DNA from: Planctomycetaceae bacterium
GTDB taxonomy: Bacteria > Planctomycetota > Planctomycetia > Isosphaerales > Isosphaeraceae
DNA length: 9,023 nt
Reading direction: 5' to 3'
NCBI GenBank assembly: GCA_019232645.1
Contig: JAFANO010000215.1
Location: forward strand, 1-9,023
Shown: in pieces, positions 1-6,903 of the stretch
Layout of the letters: every line of letters starts with the position of its first letter
Numbering within the stretch: position 1 is the stretch's first letter
Translations under genes and position numbers: made by a program
The notes under the pieces: generated by a model
What the model saw: the letters and a program-made list of their open reading frames with translations, nothing else
Databases searched by the model: none
Told to the model about the DNA's origin: nothing

Positions 1-1
1 C

Positions 2-583
2 GTGCTGCTGGACGAGATCGAGAAGGCGCACCGCGACGTCTTCAACGTGCTCTTGCAGGTCCTCGACGACGGCCGGCTGACCGACGGCCAGGGCCGCACC
101 GTCGACTTCCGCAACGCGGTCATCATCATGACGTCGAACCTCGGCAGTCAGGAGATCGCCCGGCTGGCCGGCGCCGGCGGCGATGAGGGCCGCCTCCGAC
201 GCGCGGTGATGGAGGTCCTGAGGGCGGAGTTCCTGCCGGAGTTCCTGAACCGGATCGACGAGACGATCATCTTCCACCCCCTGGGAAGGGAGGAGCTGGG
301 CCAGATCGTCGACATCCAGATCCGCCGGCTCCGGGCGCAGCTGGCCGAGGCGGAACTGACGTTCCTCATCACCGACGCGGCCAAGGAGCGGTTGGCCGAG
401 GAGGGGTTCGACCCGGTGTACGGGTCCCGGCCACTGAAGCGGATCATCCAACAACGGCTGGCCAACCCCCTGGCGACCGCACTGCTGGAGGGCCGGATCA
501 ACGCGGGTGACTCCGTCTCGATCGACTGGGACGGCCACCAGTTCACCTTCACCCCGACCCATGCCGAGGCCGTCCCGACCTGA
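2..583 (+). CDS. clpB: ClpB-type AAA+ disaggregase, C-terminal part (5' truncated by window edge)
   Basis: This is the last 193 residues of a Hsp100 disaggregase; the gene begins left of the window. The visible part starts inside the Walker B motif of the second AAA+ domain (LLDEIEKAH, residues 2-10). It continues through the conserved DVFNVLLQVLDDGRLTDGQGR stretch, sensor 1 (IMTSNLGS, 42-49), the arginine-finger region (EFLNRID, 80-86) and sensor 2 (YGSRPLKR, 140-147), and ends in the small C-terminal subdomain. Wording such as LPEFLNRIDETIIFHPL and the QQRLANPLA helix fits ClpB better than ClpA or ClpC. By family knowledge, ClpB works as a cytoplasmic hexamer with DnaK/DnaJ/GrpE to extract proteins from aggregates using ATP. 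The gene converges on the phosphatase-type gene, with only 34 bp between the two stop codons. Its promoter and start are outside the window. Confidence 0.93.
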   Translation: MLLDEIEKAHRDVFNVLLQVLDDGRLTDGQGRTVDFRNAVIIMTSNLGSQEIARLAGAGGDEGRLRRAVMEVLRAEFLPEFLNRIDETIIFHPLGREELGQIVDIQIRRLRAQLAEAELTFLITDAAKERLAEEGFDPVYGSRPLKRIIQQRLANPLATALLEGRINAGDSVSIDWDGHQFTFTPTHAEAVPT

Positions 584-617
584 CGGTGCACGTCTCTGAT
601 CGGGCCGCCGTGGTCGC

Positions 618-2246
618 TCATTCGTAACCGAGATCGGCCAGGCGTTGGTTGATGATCGCCTGTTCCTCGGGGGTGTACTCGAAGGGCGCGTGGTGAGGGC
701 CGACAACGGCCGTCGAGCCCGGATCCTGCCGGTTGGTCGGCAGGTCGGCGAGGCAGGCGAGGGGTTTGCCTTCGACGTGTCCCGGGATGGGCTGGCCCAG
801 GAGCTTGAGGATCGTGGGGGTGACGTCGGGCAGGTCGGCCGTGAGGGTCCGGCCGGGGGTGATCCCGGCCCCGGCAAGGGCGATCACCCCCTCGGGCCGG
901 TGCGTGCCGGGCAGGTTGGGGTCGGCCTCGACCCAGCCCTGGCCGCGCGTGAGCTTGGTCCGGACCCAGTACGACGCGTCGGGCAAGGCGATCAGGTCGG
1001 GGTAGCCCTCGCGCGCGGGGTCGACGTTGTAGGCGTCGGCGGTCGCGACGATCCGGGGGAACAGCGGCGTGTTGGTCTCGGGATGCCGGGCCTCGGCCAG
1101 CGCGGCGGATGCTTCGGCGCGGGTCTCGTCGATCTGGCGCGGGGTCGTCAATGGCGCGCCGGCGCGTCGCGCCGAAGAGTTCAGGTAAATCATCGCCGCC
1201 GTGTCCTGGTGCGGGGCGAAGGCGCGCGTCCGCTTCCAGTCGAACGGGAACTGCGCGGCGACCGACGCGTCGAACGACGCCCGGCGGGCATGGGGGTCGT
1301 CGTGCTTGGCGCCCCAGAGCCGGAAGTGGTCCTTCGCCTGCTTGACCCGACGGCGCAGGCGGCCGTGGATCCCGGGCACGGCGGCGACCCCGGCCTCGAT
1401 CAGGATCCGGTTCACGTGGATCCGGCCCAGGCAGGGCCCGAACCCGTGATCGCTGACGACCAGGACGCCCGCCCCGCGACGCTCCGCCAGCTCGGCCAGG
1501 AGGCCGACGGCGACGTCGAGCCCCCGGATCACCTCGGCCGCCGCGGCGTTCCACCGCGGCCGGTCGATGCCGGTCTCGTCCACGTTCAGGAAGGGCCAGC
1601 AGCGGTGCTGGAACGGGTCGAGGTTCTGGAACTGGACCATCAGCGCCGACCAGTCGGGGACCATCCGGTCGGCGAGCAGGCCCCCCCCGGCGCGGCCCCG
1701 GAAGCTCTCGGCGGTCAGCCGGGCGTTCTCGGCCAGCTCGTCGAGCGACTGTGGGGCGCGCTTCCAGAAGTAGCGGAGGCTGTAGTTCGGCACCTCGGCG
1801 CGGAGCCGCTCGGCGAACCCGGGCGCACCCGAGAGCGCCGCGTCCAGGTGGGGGGCGTCCATGCCTGAGATGACCACGCCCCGGACCTTCAGCGGCGGGT
1901 AGGTCGCCGGCAGGTTCAAGCTGACCACCGACCGGCCGGCCTGCGAGAGCAGGTGCCAGAAGGTCGGCACCCGGACCCGCGACGAGTTGTTGACCTTCAT
2001 CTGGTCGGCCGCCGCGTCGAAGTAGCGATGGTCGAAGACGCCGTGTCGCACCGGCCCGCAGCCGGTCATGATCGTCGTCCAGGCAGCCGAGGTCACCGGC
2101 GGGATGATCGAGCGCAAGGTGCCGTAGGCCGAACGCTTCAGCAGGGCGTCGAGGTTCGGCATCAGGCCGCGCCGACGCATCGGGTCGAGCACGGTCCACG
2201 TCGCGCCGTCGAGCCCGAGGATGACCAGACGTTCGAGTGTCGGCAT
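618..2246 (-). CDS. Alkaline-phosphatase-superfamily hydrolase (type I phosphodiesterase / nucleotide pyrophosphatase-like)
   Basis: The protein has 542 residues from the ATG at 2246, which starts right before the core strand MPTLERLVILGLDGATW and has an AGAGG-type ribosome site about 9 nt upstream. An in-frame extension to 2297 is low-complexity and unlikely. Metal-site and nucleophile motifs are all present: Asp13 in LGLDGATW, the nucleophile region PPVTSAAWTTIMTG (Thr52, 49-62), Asp210 and His214 in NLDPFQHRCW, Asp266-His267 in VVSDHGFGP, and His449 in GTHRPEG. The architecture therefore looks catalytically intact. Proteins of this group hydrolyse phosphomono- or diesters with two zinc ions, but the substrate cannot be read from sequence. 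No signal peptide or membrane segment is obvious, so a cytoplasmic location is likely. The gene is convergent with clpB and separated from the methyltransferase by a repeat-filled spacer, so it is probably transcribed alone. I found no convincing promoter upstream. Confidence 0.88.
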   Translation of the reverse strand: MPTLERLVILGLDGATWTVLDPMRRRGLMPNLDALLKRSAYGTLRSIIPPVTSAAWTTIMTGCGPVRHGVFDHRYFDAAADQMKVNNSSRVRVPTFWHLLSQAGRSVVSLNLPATYPPLKVRGVVISGMDAPHLDAALSGAPGFAERLRAEVPNYSLRYFWKRAPQSLDELAENARLTAESFRGRAGGGLLADRMVPDWSALMVQFQNLDPFQHRCWPFLNVDETGIDRPRWNAAAAEVIRGLDVAVGLLAELAERRGAGVLVVSDHGFGPCLGRIHVNRILIEAGVAAVPGIHGRLRRRVKQAKDHFRLWGAKHDDPHARRASFDASVAAQFPFDWKRTRAFAPHQDTAAMIYLNSSARRAGAPLTTPRQIDETRAEASAALAEARHPETNTPLFPRIVATADAYNVDPAREGYPDLIALPDASYWVRTKLTRGQGWVEADPNLPGTHRPEGVIALAGAGITPGRTLTADLPDVTPTILKLLGQPIPGHVEGKPLACLADLPTNRQDPGSTAVVGPHHAPFEYTPEEQAIINQRLADLGYE

Positions 2247-2322
2247 GGTGCGGCCTCTGCTTTCAAGGGAAGGGGATGAAGGAAAGATTGGGGACAAAGC
2301 GCTCTCATATGCATTTCGGATC

Positions 2323-2411
2323 TTTTGTGCACTTATCCCTATATCACATTTGAGATTTCAAATTTCACATTTGAGATTTCAAATTTCAAATCGGCAGACC
2401 GGTGCACAAAA
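2323..2411. repeat. 10-bp inverted repeat bracketing the AT-rich tandem repeats
   Basis: TTTTGTGCAC at 2323-2332 and GTGCACAAAA at 2402-2411 are exact inverse complements. They enclose 69 bp that contain the 21-bp tandem units. The arrangement is that of a very small mobile or structural unit of 89 bp, but no flanking target duplication is visible. An alternative is that the two arms are binding sites or fold into a long hairpin in RNA. Confidence 0.55.
2345..2386. repeat. Two perfect 21-bp tandem repeats, AT-rich
   Basis: Two identical 21-bp units occupy 2345-2365 and 2366-2386, followed by a short partial start of a third (caaat). Each unit contains the small palindrome ATTTGA-GATT-TCAAAT, a 6-bp stem with a 4-nt loop. 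The array stands out strongly in a GC-rich genome. Its role is unknown. Confidence 0.85.
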
Positions 2412-2427
2412 TTCCTGGGACCCGTAT

Positions 2428-2530
2428 CACCCCGGCCCACTCATCGCGAGGGGGAGGGAGTGTTCTCGAGATATTTCGCTCTCATCTCCCCCTCATCCCG
2501 GCCCTCTCCCGGAATGAGCGGGAGTGTTCT
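2428..2530. repeat. Two related copies of a 37-39-bp GC-rich motif
   Basis: The first copy (2428-2466, 39 bp) and the second (2494-2530, 37 bp) share an 11-bp head with one mismatch (caccccggccc versus catcccggccc) and an identical 11-bp tail (gggagtgttct), with a diverged middle. The second copy is part of the large palindrome at 2491-2566. The first looks like a decayed or half copy of the same element. Confidence 0.6.
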
Positions 2531-2566
2531 TTCTCCGGCTCCCTCCGGGAGAGGGCCGGGGTGAGG
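2491..2566. repeat. REP-like GC-rich palindrome with 22-bp arms
   Basis: The left arm (2491-2512) and right arm (2545-2566) are inverse complements at 21 of 22 positions, with a single T/C difference near the outer end, separated by 32 bp. The arms contain the CGGCCCTCTCCCGG core. By memory this core resembles scattered extragenic palindromes seen in many GC-rich bacterial genomes. In RNA it would form a very stable hairpin on either strand, so it could also protect the 3' end of methyltransferase transcripts or stop transcription. There is no clear T-tract next to it. Confidence 0.7.
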
Positions 2567-2590
2567 ACGCATCGGGGACACCTATTGAAG

Positions 2591-2609
2591 TGAGGGACGC
2601 CCGTCCTCA
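2591..2609 (-). terminator. Possible stem-loop overlapping the methyltransferase stop codon
   Basis: On the minus strand the sequence TGAGGAC-GGGC-GTCCCTCA folds into a seven-pair stem with one bulged base. The first bases of the stem are the methyltransferase TGA. It is placed as a terminator would be, but only a few scattered T residues follow, so termination is a guess. Confidence 0.3.
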
Positions 2610-3311
2610 GCCCGCGTTGGCCAGCGGTGCGTCGACATCCATGAAGAAGTTGGCGCGGTAATAGGCCGCGATCTGCTTCCGCTCCCCCTTCGAGCGATAG
2701 ACTTGCGCGAGCCCCCGGCGGACCTTCTTGGCGAGGGGCAGGCCGGCCTCGGCCTGTCGGAGCCAGGCATGGTAGGCGTCGACCAGGGAGGTGGCCTTGC
2801 CGGCGAAATCGGCGGGGGCGGGGTCCGTAAAGCCCAGGGCCATGACCGAGTGTGGGAACGCATGATAGCCCTGATAGCCCGTCAAGCGGGCGGCGTAGGG
2901 GGCCATCATCCGGCGCAGGCAGTTGGGGGTCATGCGCCAGTAGTCGTCGGGGTAGCCGTGGATCCGGAAGTTCAGGGGGGACGTGATCACGAACAGGCCG
3001 CCCGGCTTGAGGATGCGGTAGACCTCGTCGAAGGCGCGGCGGACCTCGAAGACGTGCTCGAACGTCTCGATGCAGAGGACCGTCCCGGCCGTCTCGTCGT
3101 CGAGGCAGATCGCGGTGACGTCCTCGACGCGATCGACCCCCGGCCCGGGTCGCATGTCACAGCCGACGTAGGTCTTGCCGGGGAAGAGCCCGCGCAGGTC
3201 GGCGTAGTCGACCTGCCCTTCGACCTGGTACGAGCCGAACTCAAGGACCGGGCCGGGACAGTCGAACGTCTCGGCCACGAGGCGGCAGAACGCCTTGTTA
3301 TGATCGCGCAT
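2607..3311 (-). CDS. Class I SAM-dependent methyltransferase
   Basis: The protein has 234 residues. The start is the ATG at 3311, fixed by a strong AAGGAGGAG ribosome site at 3320-3329. The open frame runs on to 3482 but that extension would cross into the insertion sequence and carries no family sequence. The SAM-binding core is visible: motif I as VLEFGSY (22-28), an acidic strand end GCDMRPGPGVD (Asp52), the motif IV-like VLCIETFEHV (78-87), and YRILKPGGLFVITSPLNFRIHGYPDDYW (98-125), typical of Methyltransf_11/25-like enzymes. The substrate cannot be named. Such enzymes often act on cell-surface sugars, lipids or small molecules. The gene has its own promoter (3373-3401) and is now separated from mqnE by the insertion sequence. 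No membrane segment is seen. Confidence 0.85.
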   Translation of the reverse strand: MRDHNKAFCRLVAETFDCPGPVLEFGSYQVEGQVDYADLRGLFPGKTYVGCDMRPGPGVDRVEDVTAICLDDETAGTVLCIETFEHVFEVRRAFDEVYRILKPGGLFVITSPLNFRIHGYPDDYWRMTPNCLRRMMAPYAARLTGYQGYHAFPHSVMALGFTDPAPADFAGKATSLVDAYHAWLRQAEAGLPLAKKVRRGLAQVYRSKGERKQIAAYYRANFFMDVDAPLANAG

Positions 3312-3372
3312 CGAGGGTCGCTCCTCCTTGAGCGTGACGGGTCGGTCCCGGAGGCTAATCCGGGCGACGCGG

Positions 3373-3401
3373 AATCTAAGGCAACTCGCGGGGCCGGTCA
3401 A
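3373..3401 (-). promoter_or_regulatory. Sigma70-like promoter of the methyltransferase gene
   Basis: On the minus strand TTGACC (3396-3401) and TAGATT (3373-3378) are separated by 17 bp. These match the -35 and -10 consensus at 5/6 and 4/6 positions. Transcription would start near 3366, giving a leader of about 55 nt before the ATG at 3311. The promoter lies wholly in host sequence, with its -35 box 19 bp from the edge of the insertion sequence, so the insertion spared it. Confidence 0.5.
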
Positions 3402-3410
3402 GCCGAATCG

Positions 3411-3420
3411 GCCCCGAGGC
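3411..3420. repeat. Target-site duplication, left copy
   Basis: GCCCCGAGGC immediately abuts the left terminal repeat and is identical to 4681-4690. Confidence 0.92.
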
Positions 3421-4680
3421 CAGGGCCGTTTCATTCTCAGTTTGGGGTTGACAGGACTTCGAGTGACTTCTCGGGGTGGCATACGTAGTGTCGCGTTGCG
3501 GCCGCGGCGTTGTTGTGTCCCAAACGCTTGAACAAGAAAATGACAATGTTCCTCAAGGCCGCCATCACCTCCGCGGCCGATCCGTTTCTGATCCGGCTGG
3601 CGTCTTCGCGGAGTGTCCCGTCACGCACCCCGTGCAGGCCGCTCTCGATCCCCCAGTGGCCGCGGGTCAGCCCCAGCAACGCTTTCGCTCCGGCCCGCTC
3701 GCGCGGCAAGCTCGTGATCCCCAGCACCACCTCGGTCTCGACCTTCTCACCCGTCTTGCGCACCCGCCTCAGGCGGAAGACCTGCGCACACCCCGGCCAG
3801 TCCGAGCCCAGGTATTCGGCCAGCGACGACGTCACCTCGATCGAGCGCGTCTCGATCCGACCATGCCCCTTGTCGACCTCACAGGCGCGCTCGATTTCGG
3901 CCGCGCGCCGCGCGGTCTGGAGGGGGGGAAAAGCCGGCCTCGGGCTCGGCAAAAACGGCCGCGATGTCCTTGGAGAGCGTCGGTTGGTTCTCTTTTACAG
4001 GCAAGACGTAATCGCCTCCCCCTTCGAGCACCGCCGCGCACACATCGCGGTGCGTGAACAGAGCGTCGCCGGTGAGGACCTTGCCCTGGACCGGCAGTAC
4101 ACCCAGCAGTTCCAGCGCGGCCTTGTGCTCGTTGGTCTTGGCATCCACCCGAAGTTGGGCCAAGACCGCTTTGACGTCCGGGGCGTAGGCGGATACCAAG
4201 TGGACCCCGGGCGTGTCGCCGTCGCGACTGCCCCGTGCGGTCTTGCCGTCGATGGAGATATGTGGGGCGTCGCCCGGCCCGAGCCGTACCTGGATCCACT
4301 GGCCCACGCGCGCCTCGAAGTCGGCGACGTCGATCCGGCGGAAGACCCGCGAGTAAGTCGCCTTGCAGAGGCCCCACCGGGTAGTGAACCCCAGGTGTTG
4401 CAGGAACTCCCAGCCCCGCTCCTTGCCGTATTGGACGATTGCCTCATAGCTCGTCATCCCCGCGAGCATGGCGACCACGGCCAGGCCGAGCAGCGCGGGG
4501 AGCGGGTGCCGCTTGCCCCGGGCGCGACGCGGATCATGAATACCTTCAAGGAGTTCCATCAACGAAATGCGGGCTTCCATGCCTGAGTCCTTATCTGAGA
4601 CCCCTCCGGTGCCATTGACCACAGGACATGGGTATAAGAATTGTCGCGCGCTGAAGCTAGATCAAAAGGAAACCGCCCTG
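3421..4680 (-). mobile_element. Complete ISAs1-family insertion sequence, 1,260 bp
   Basis: Both ends are resolved. The left tip reads CAGGGCCGTTTCATT (from 3421) and the right tip, read inward from 4680, CAGGGCGGTTTCCTT. They match at 13 of the first 15 positions and are the terminal inverted repeats. Identical 10-bp direct repeats GCCCCGAGGC flank the element (3411-3420 and 4681-4690), a target duplication of the length expected for this family. The interior is almost entirely one transposase gene on the minus strand. A perfect target duplication points to a fairly recent insertion. It landed between mqnE and the methyltransferase gene and broke neither. Confidence 0.93.
3437..4580 (-). pseudogene. 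ISAs1-family DDE transposase, split by a frameshift
   Basis: Start taken at the ATG at 4580, with AAGGA a few bases upstream; a GTG at 4622 is a longer alternative. The first frame gives the N-terminal domain (MELLEGIHDPRRARGKRHPL, 8-27), the first catalytic Asp in SIDGKTARGS (Asp111) and the second in LTGDALFTHRD (Asp172), followed by LPVKENQP. Near residue 218 it hits a T4C7 tract (3922-3932). The family sequence continues in another frame, down to the stop at 3437, with RRAAEIERACEVDKGHGRIETR and the third catalytic residue in GHWGIESGLHGVRDGTLREDASRIRNG. Joining them needs a +1 shift, meaning one base too many here. That direction does not fit the usual -1 programmed frameshift, so inactivation by slippage in the C run is the simplest reading. 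A sequencing error in the homopolymer is possible. Confidence 0.85.
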
Positions 4681-4690
4681 GCCCCGAGGC
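4681..4690. repeat. Target-site duplication, right copy
   Basis: GCCCCGAGGC immediately abuts the right terminal repeat. With one copy removed, the pre-insertion site reads through as an imperfect GC-rich inverted repeat (GGCCC...GGGCC). Confidence 0.92.
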
Positions 4691-4729
4691 CGAGGGCCGT
4701 GGGGTGCGGGCCGGGATGTCGCGGCCTCG

Positions 4730-5878
4730 TCACTTCCCGGCGACGGCCAGCGTCGGGACGTCGATGTGCTCGCGCGCGGCCCAGCGCGTGCCGTCGCGCT
4801 CGACGCGGTGATAGAGCGTGTCGCGCTCGACCGGGATCCGGCCCGCCTCGCCGATCAGGCGGCGGATCTCGGCGACGGTCACCTCTTGCGGAGTCTCGGC
4901 GCCGGCCTCGTGGTAGATCTTTTCGTGGACGACGGTGCCGTCGATGTCGTCGGCGCCGAACGACAGCGCAACCTGCGCCGTCTTGATGCCCAGCATCACC
5001 CAGTAGGCCTTGATGTGTGGGAAGTTGTCGAGCATCAGCCGGCTGATGGCCATGGTCTTCAGGTCCATCACGCCGGACGGCTTGGGGAGGTCGTCCATCC
5101 GCGAGTTGTCGGGGTGGAACGCCAGGGGGATGAAGGTCTGGAACCCGCCGGTCTCGTCCTGGAGCTCGCGGAGCCGGATCAGGTGGTCGATCCGGTGCTC
5201 GGGCCGCTCGATGTGGCCGTAGAGCATCGTCGCGTTCGAGTGCAGGCCGAGCCGGTGCGCGGTCCGGTGGACGTCGAGCCAGGCCTCGGTCGACGCCTTG
5301 GCGCCGCAGACCTGGTCGCGGACCTCGGGGTGGAAGATCTCGGCCCCACCGCCCGGCAGGCTCCCCAGCCCGGCGTCGACCAGCCGCCGAAGGATCTCGC
5401 GGGTCGGCTGGCGCTCGATCTTGGAGAACCACTCGATCTCGACGGCGGTGTAGGCCTTGACGTGGATCTCGGGCGCGGCCTCCTTCACCCAGCGGACCAC
5501 GTCCACGTAATACTGGAACGGCAGCTTGTGATGGAGCCCGCCGACGATGTGCAGCTCGGTCGCCCCCCGGCCATGCGCCTGCGCGGCCCGCTCCTTGATC
5601 TGGGCCTCGTCCATCGTGTAGGCGCGGGGGTCGTTCAGGTCGGCGCGGAAGGCGCAGAAGTCACACTTGTAGACACAGACGTTCGTCGGGTTGATATGCG
5701 TGTTGACGTTGTAATAGCCGAAGTTGCCGTTGTATCTCTCGCGGACCAGGTTGGCCATCTCGCCGAGCGCGAACAGGTCGTTCGACTCCTCCAGCGCGAC
5801 GCCGTCCTCGAAACTGATCCGCTGCCCGGCCTCGACCTTCTCGCGGATCGCCTTGACGCGGGACGCTTCGGTCGCCAT
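4730..5878 (-). CDS. mqnE: Aminofutalosine synthase, radical SAM (futalosine menaquinone pathway)
   Basis: The protein has 382 residues, the usual length for MqnE. The radical SAM cluster motif CVYKCDFC (Cys68, Cys72, Cys75) follows the typical YYNVNTHINPTNVC approach. Other family stretches are ELHIVGGLHHKLPFQYY, AYTAVEIEWFSKI, LPGGGAEIFHPEVRDQVCGAK, NATMLYGHIE and TFIPLAFHPDNS. By family knowledge MqnE uses SAM to join the 5'-deoxyadenosyl radical to the chorismate-derived enolpyruvyl benzoate, with loss of CO2, giving aminofutalosine, the first nucleoside intermediate of the alternative menaquinone route. Close relatives are the dehypoxanthine futalosine cyclase MqnC and the F420 synthase subunits, but the HINPTNVCVYKC and GGLHHKLPF wording supports MqnE. 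The gene follows mqnP after a 155-bp gap with its own candidate promoter. No strong ribosome site is seen; AAAGG lies about 14 nt upstream. Confidence 0.93.
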   Translation of the reverse strand: MATEASRVKAIREKVEAGQRISFEDGVALEESNDLFALGEMANLVRERYNGNFGYYNVNTHINPTNVCVYKCDFCAFRADLNDPRAYTMDEAQIKERAAQAHGRGATELHIVGGLHHKLPFQYYVDVVRWVKEAAPEIHVKAYTAVEIEWFSKIERQPTREILRRLVDAGLGSLPGGGAEIFHPEVRDQVCGAKASTEAWLDVHRTAHRLGLHSNATMLYGHIERPEHRIDHLIRLRELQDETGGFQTFIPLAFHPDNSRMDDLPKPSGVMDLKTMAISRLMLDNFPHIKAYWVMLGIKTAQVALSFGADDIDGTVVHEKIYHEAGAETPQEVTVAEIRRLIGEAGRIPVERDTLYHRVERDGTRWAAREHIDVPTLAVAGK

Positions 5879-5973
5879 GAGGTGAACTACCTTTCAGGAT
5901 CCCTAAAGGGTTGCGAACACGTGTCTCGGGGGCTGGCCCGGCCCCAGGGCAGGACGTCCGCCTGGTTACGGAA

Positions 5974-6001
5974 ATTTTAGTCAATATTGAAGGCATATCA
6001 A
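5974..6001 (-). promoter_or_regulatory. Candidate sigma70-like promoter of mqnE
   Basis: On the minus strand TTGATA (5996-6001) and TAAAAT (5974-5979) are separated by 16 bp in a short AT-rich patch within the 155-bp mqnP-mqnE gap. The leader to the mqnE ATG would be about 90 nt. The rest of the gap (5879-6033) shows no gene or clear terminator. Confidence 0.4.
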
Positions 6002-6033
6002 TCGCGATCAGCGGCCATCCCAGTCCAGTCCGG

Positions 6034-6903
6034 TCAGACCAGGAGGTCGGCGACGCCGAAGGCGAGCAGGCCCATGCTGATGGCGATGTTGACCTGGAAG
6101 AAGGCGACGTTGACGCGCGTCAGGTCGTCGGGCCGGACCAAGGCGTGCTCGAAGGCCAGCAGCGCGGCCGCGGCGGCGACGCCGGCGAAGTAGACACGGC
6201 CGAGCGGGTAGGAAAGGCCCAGGGCGACCAGGGTCACGATCATCAGGGCGTGGCAGGCCGCCGCCAGCCGCAGGGCGGCCCGGACACCGAGCCGTCCGGG
6301 GATGCTGTACAAGCCGTGGGCGCGGTCGAAGGCGACGTCCTGGCAGGCATAGATGATGTCGAACCCCGAGACCCAGAACAGGACTGCCAGGCCGAGCAGG
6401 ACCGGGGACCAGCGGAGGTCGCCCCGCAACGCGATCCAGGCGGCGATCGGCGCCATCATTAACGACGCGCCCAGCCAGAAGTGCGCCAAGCTCGTGAACC
6501 GCTTCGTGTACGAGTAGGCCAGGAGCCAGAGCAGGACCGGCACCGCGAGGGTCAGGGGCCAGCGGTTCGGCAGGAACAGGAGCGTCGAGGCCACGAACGC
6601 GGCCGAGCAGGCCGCCGTGAAGGCCGCGACCGAGCCCGCCGAGATCCGGCCGCTGGGCAGATGGCGGGCGGCGGTCCGGGGATTGAGCGCGTCGATCCTG
6701 CGGTCGGCCAGCCGGTTGAACGCCATCGCGGCCGAGCGGGCGGTCGCCATGCAGAGCAGGATGCCGACCCAGTCGCGCACGCGGCCCCGCCAGCCGTCCG
6801 GCCCGTGCGCGGCCAGCGACGCGCCGAGCAGCGCGAACGGCAGTGCGAAGAGCGTGTGGCTGAACTTGATCATCCCCAGCAGGTCATTCAGACGGCCGAG
6901 CAT
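6034..6903 (-). CDS. mqnP: UbiA-family prenyltransferase of menaquinone synthesis (MqnP-like)
   Basis: This is a 289-residue polytopic membrane protein. It has the first Asp-rich motif NxxxDxxxD as NRLADRRID (Asn63, Asp67, Asp71) and the second as YACQDVAFDRAHGLYSIP (Asp189, Asp193), both of which bind the magnesium-diphosphate of the prenyl donor. The opening IKFSHTLFALPFALLGA is typical of the UbiA/MenA superfamily. The location beside mqnE and a UbiX homologue argues for prenylation of the naphthoate intermediate in the futalosine pathway rather than ubiquinone synthesis. The ATG at 6903 has GGGAGA about 9 nt upstream. The first 20 nt overlap the 3' end of a truncated SDR copy, preserving an old translational coupling whose upstream partner now lies 1 kb away. 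The start of this gene is duplicated at 7864-7895. Confidence 0.9.
   Translation of the reverse strand: MLGRLNDLLGMIKFSHTLFALPFALLGASLAAHGPDGWRGRVRDWVGILLCMATARSAAMAFNRLADRRIDALNPRTAARHLPSGRISAGSVAAFTAACSAAFVASTLLFLPNRWPLTLAVPVLLWLLAYSYTKRFTSLAHFWLGASLMMAPIAAWIALRGDLRWSPVLLGLAVLFWVSGFDIIYACQDVAFDRAHGLYSIPGRLGVRAALRLAAACHALMIVTLVALGLSYPLGRVYFAGVAAAAALLAFEHALVRPDDLTRVNVAFFQVNIAISMGLLAFGVADLLV

Larger units (their letters stand above)
2247..2606. other. Gene-free, repeat-rich spacer between the phosphatase-type gene and the methyltransferase gene
   Basis: These 360 bp carry no credible gene. The small open frames here run through repeats and have no recognisable protein. The spacer must hold the 5' region of the hydrolase gene, whose ATG is at 2246. 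From left to right it has an AT-rich island (about 2323-2411), a half copy of a GC-rich element (2428-2466), a GC-rich palindrome (2491-2566) and a hairpin on the methyltransferase stop codon (2591-2609). Base composition swings sharply between AT-rich and very GC-rich parts, unlike the flanking genes. Confidence 0.7.

Noticed and set aside
584..617. A shared terminator between convergent clpB and the hydrolase gene
   Set aside because: The 34-bp gap has no convincing stem with a T-tract on either strand.
645..1868. A 407-codon open frame on the plus strand opposite the hydrolase gene
   Set aside because: It is a mirror of a GC-rich gene in the opposite strand: composition is Gly/Arg/Asp/Val-heavy, no family motif appears, and the minus-strand gene has full catalytic motifs.
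148..2199. A 683-codon minus-strand frame spanning clpB and the hydrolase
   Set aside because: It crosses two real genes in wrong frames and is Arg/Pro/Ala-rich without any domain.
2345..2386. A CRISPR array
   Set aside because: The units are directly adjacent with no spacers and there are only two; no cas gene is nearby.
3312..3482. N-terminal extension of the methyltransferase
   Set aside because: A strong ribosome site sits before the ATG at 3311, and the extension would run through the promoter and into the insertion sequence end.
3922..3932. Programmed -1 frameshift in the transposase, as in some other IS families
   Set aside because: The frames are related by +1, not -1, and ISAs1-family elements usually have a single continuous gene.
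3476..4586. Long plus-strand open frames across the insertion sequence
   Set aside because: They are antisense to the transposase and contain no known motif, so they are not passenger genes.
4766..5980. A 404-codon open frame on the plus strand opposite mqnE
   Set aside because: Same effect of high GC at third codon positions; it has no recognisable domain and mqnE accounts for the region.
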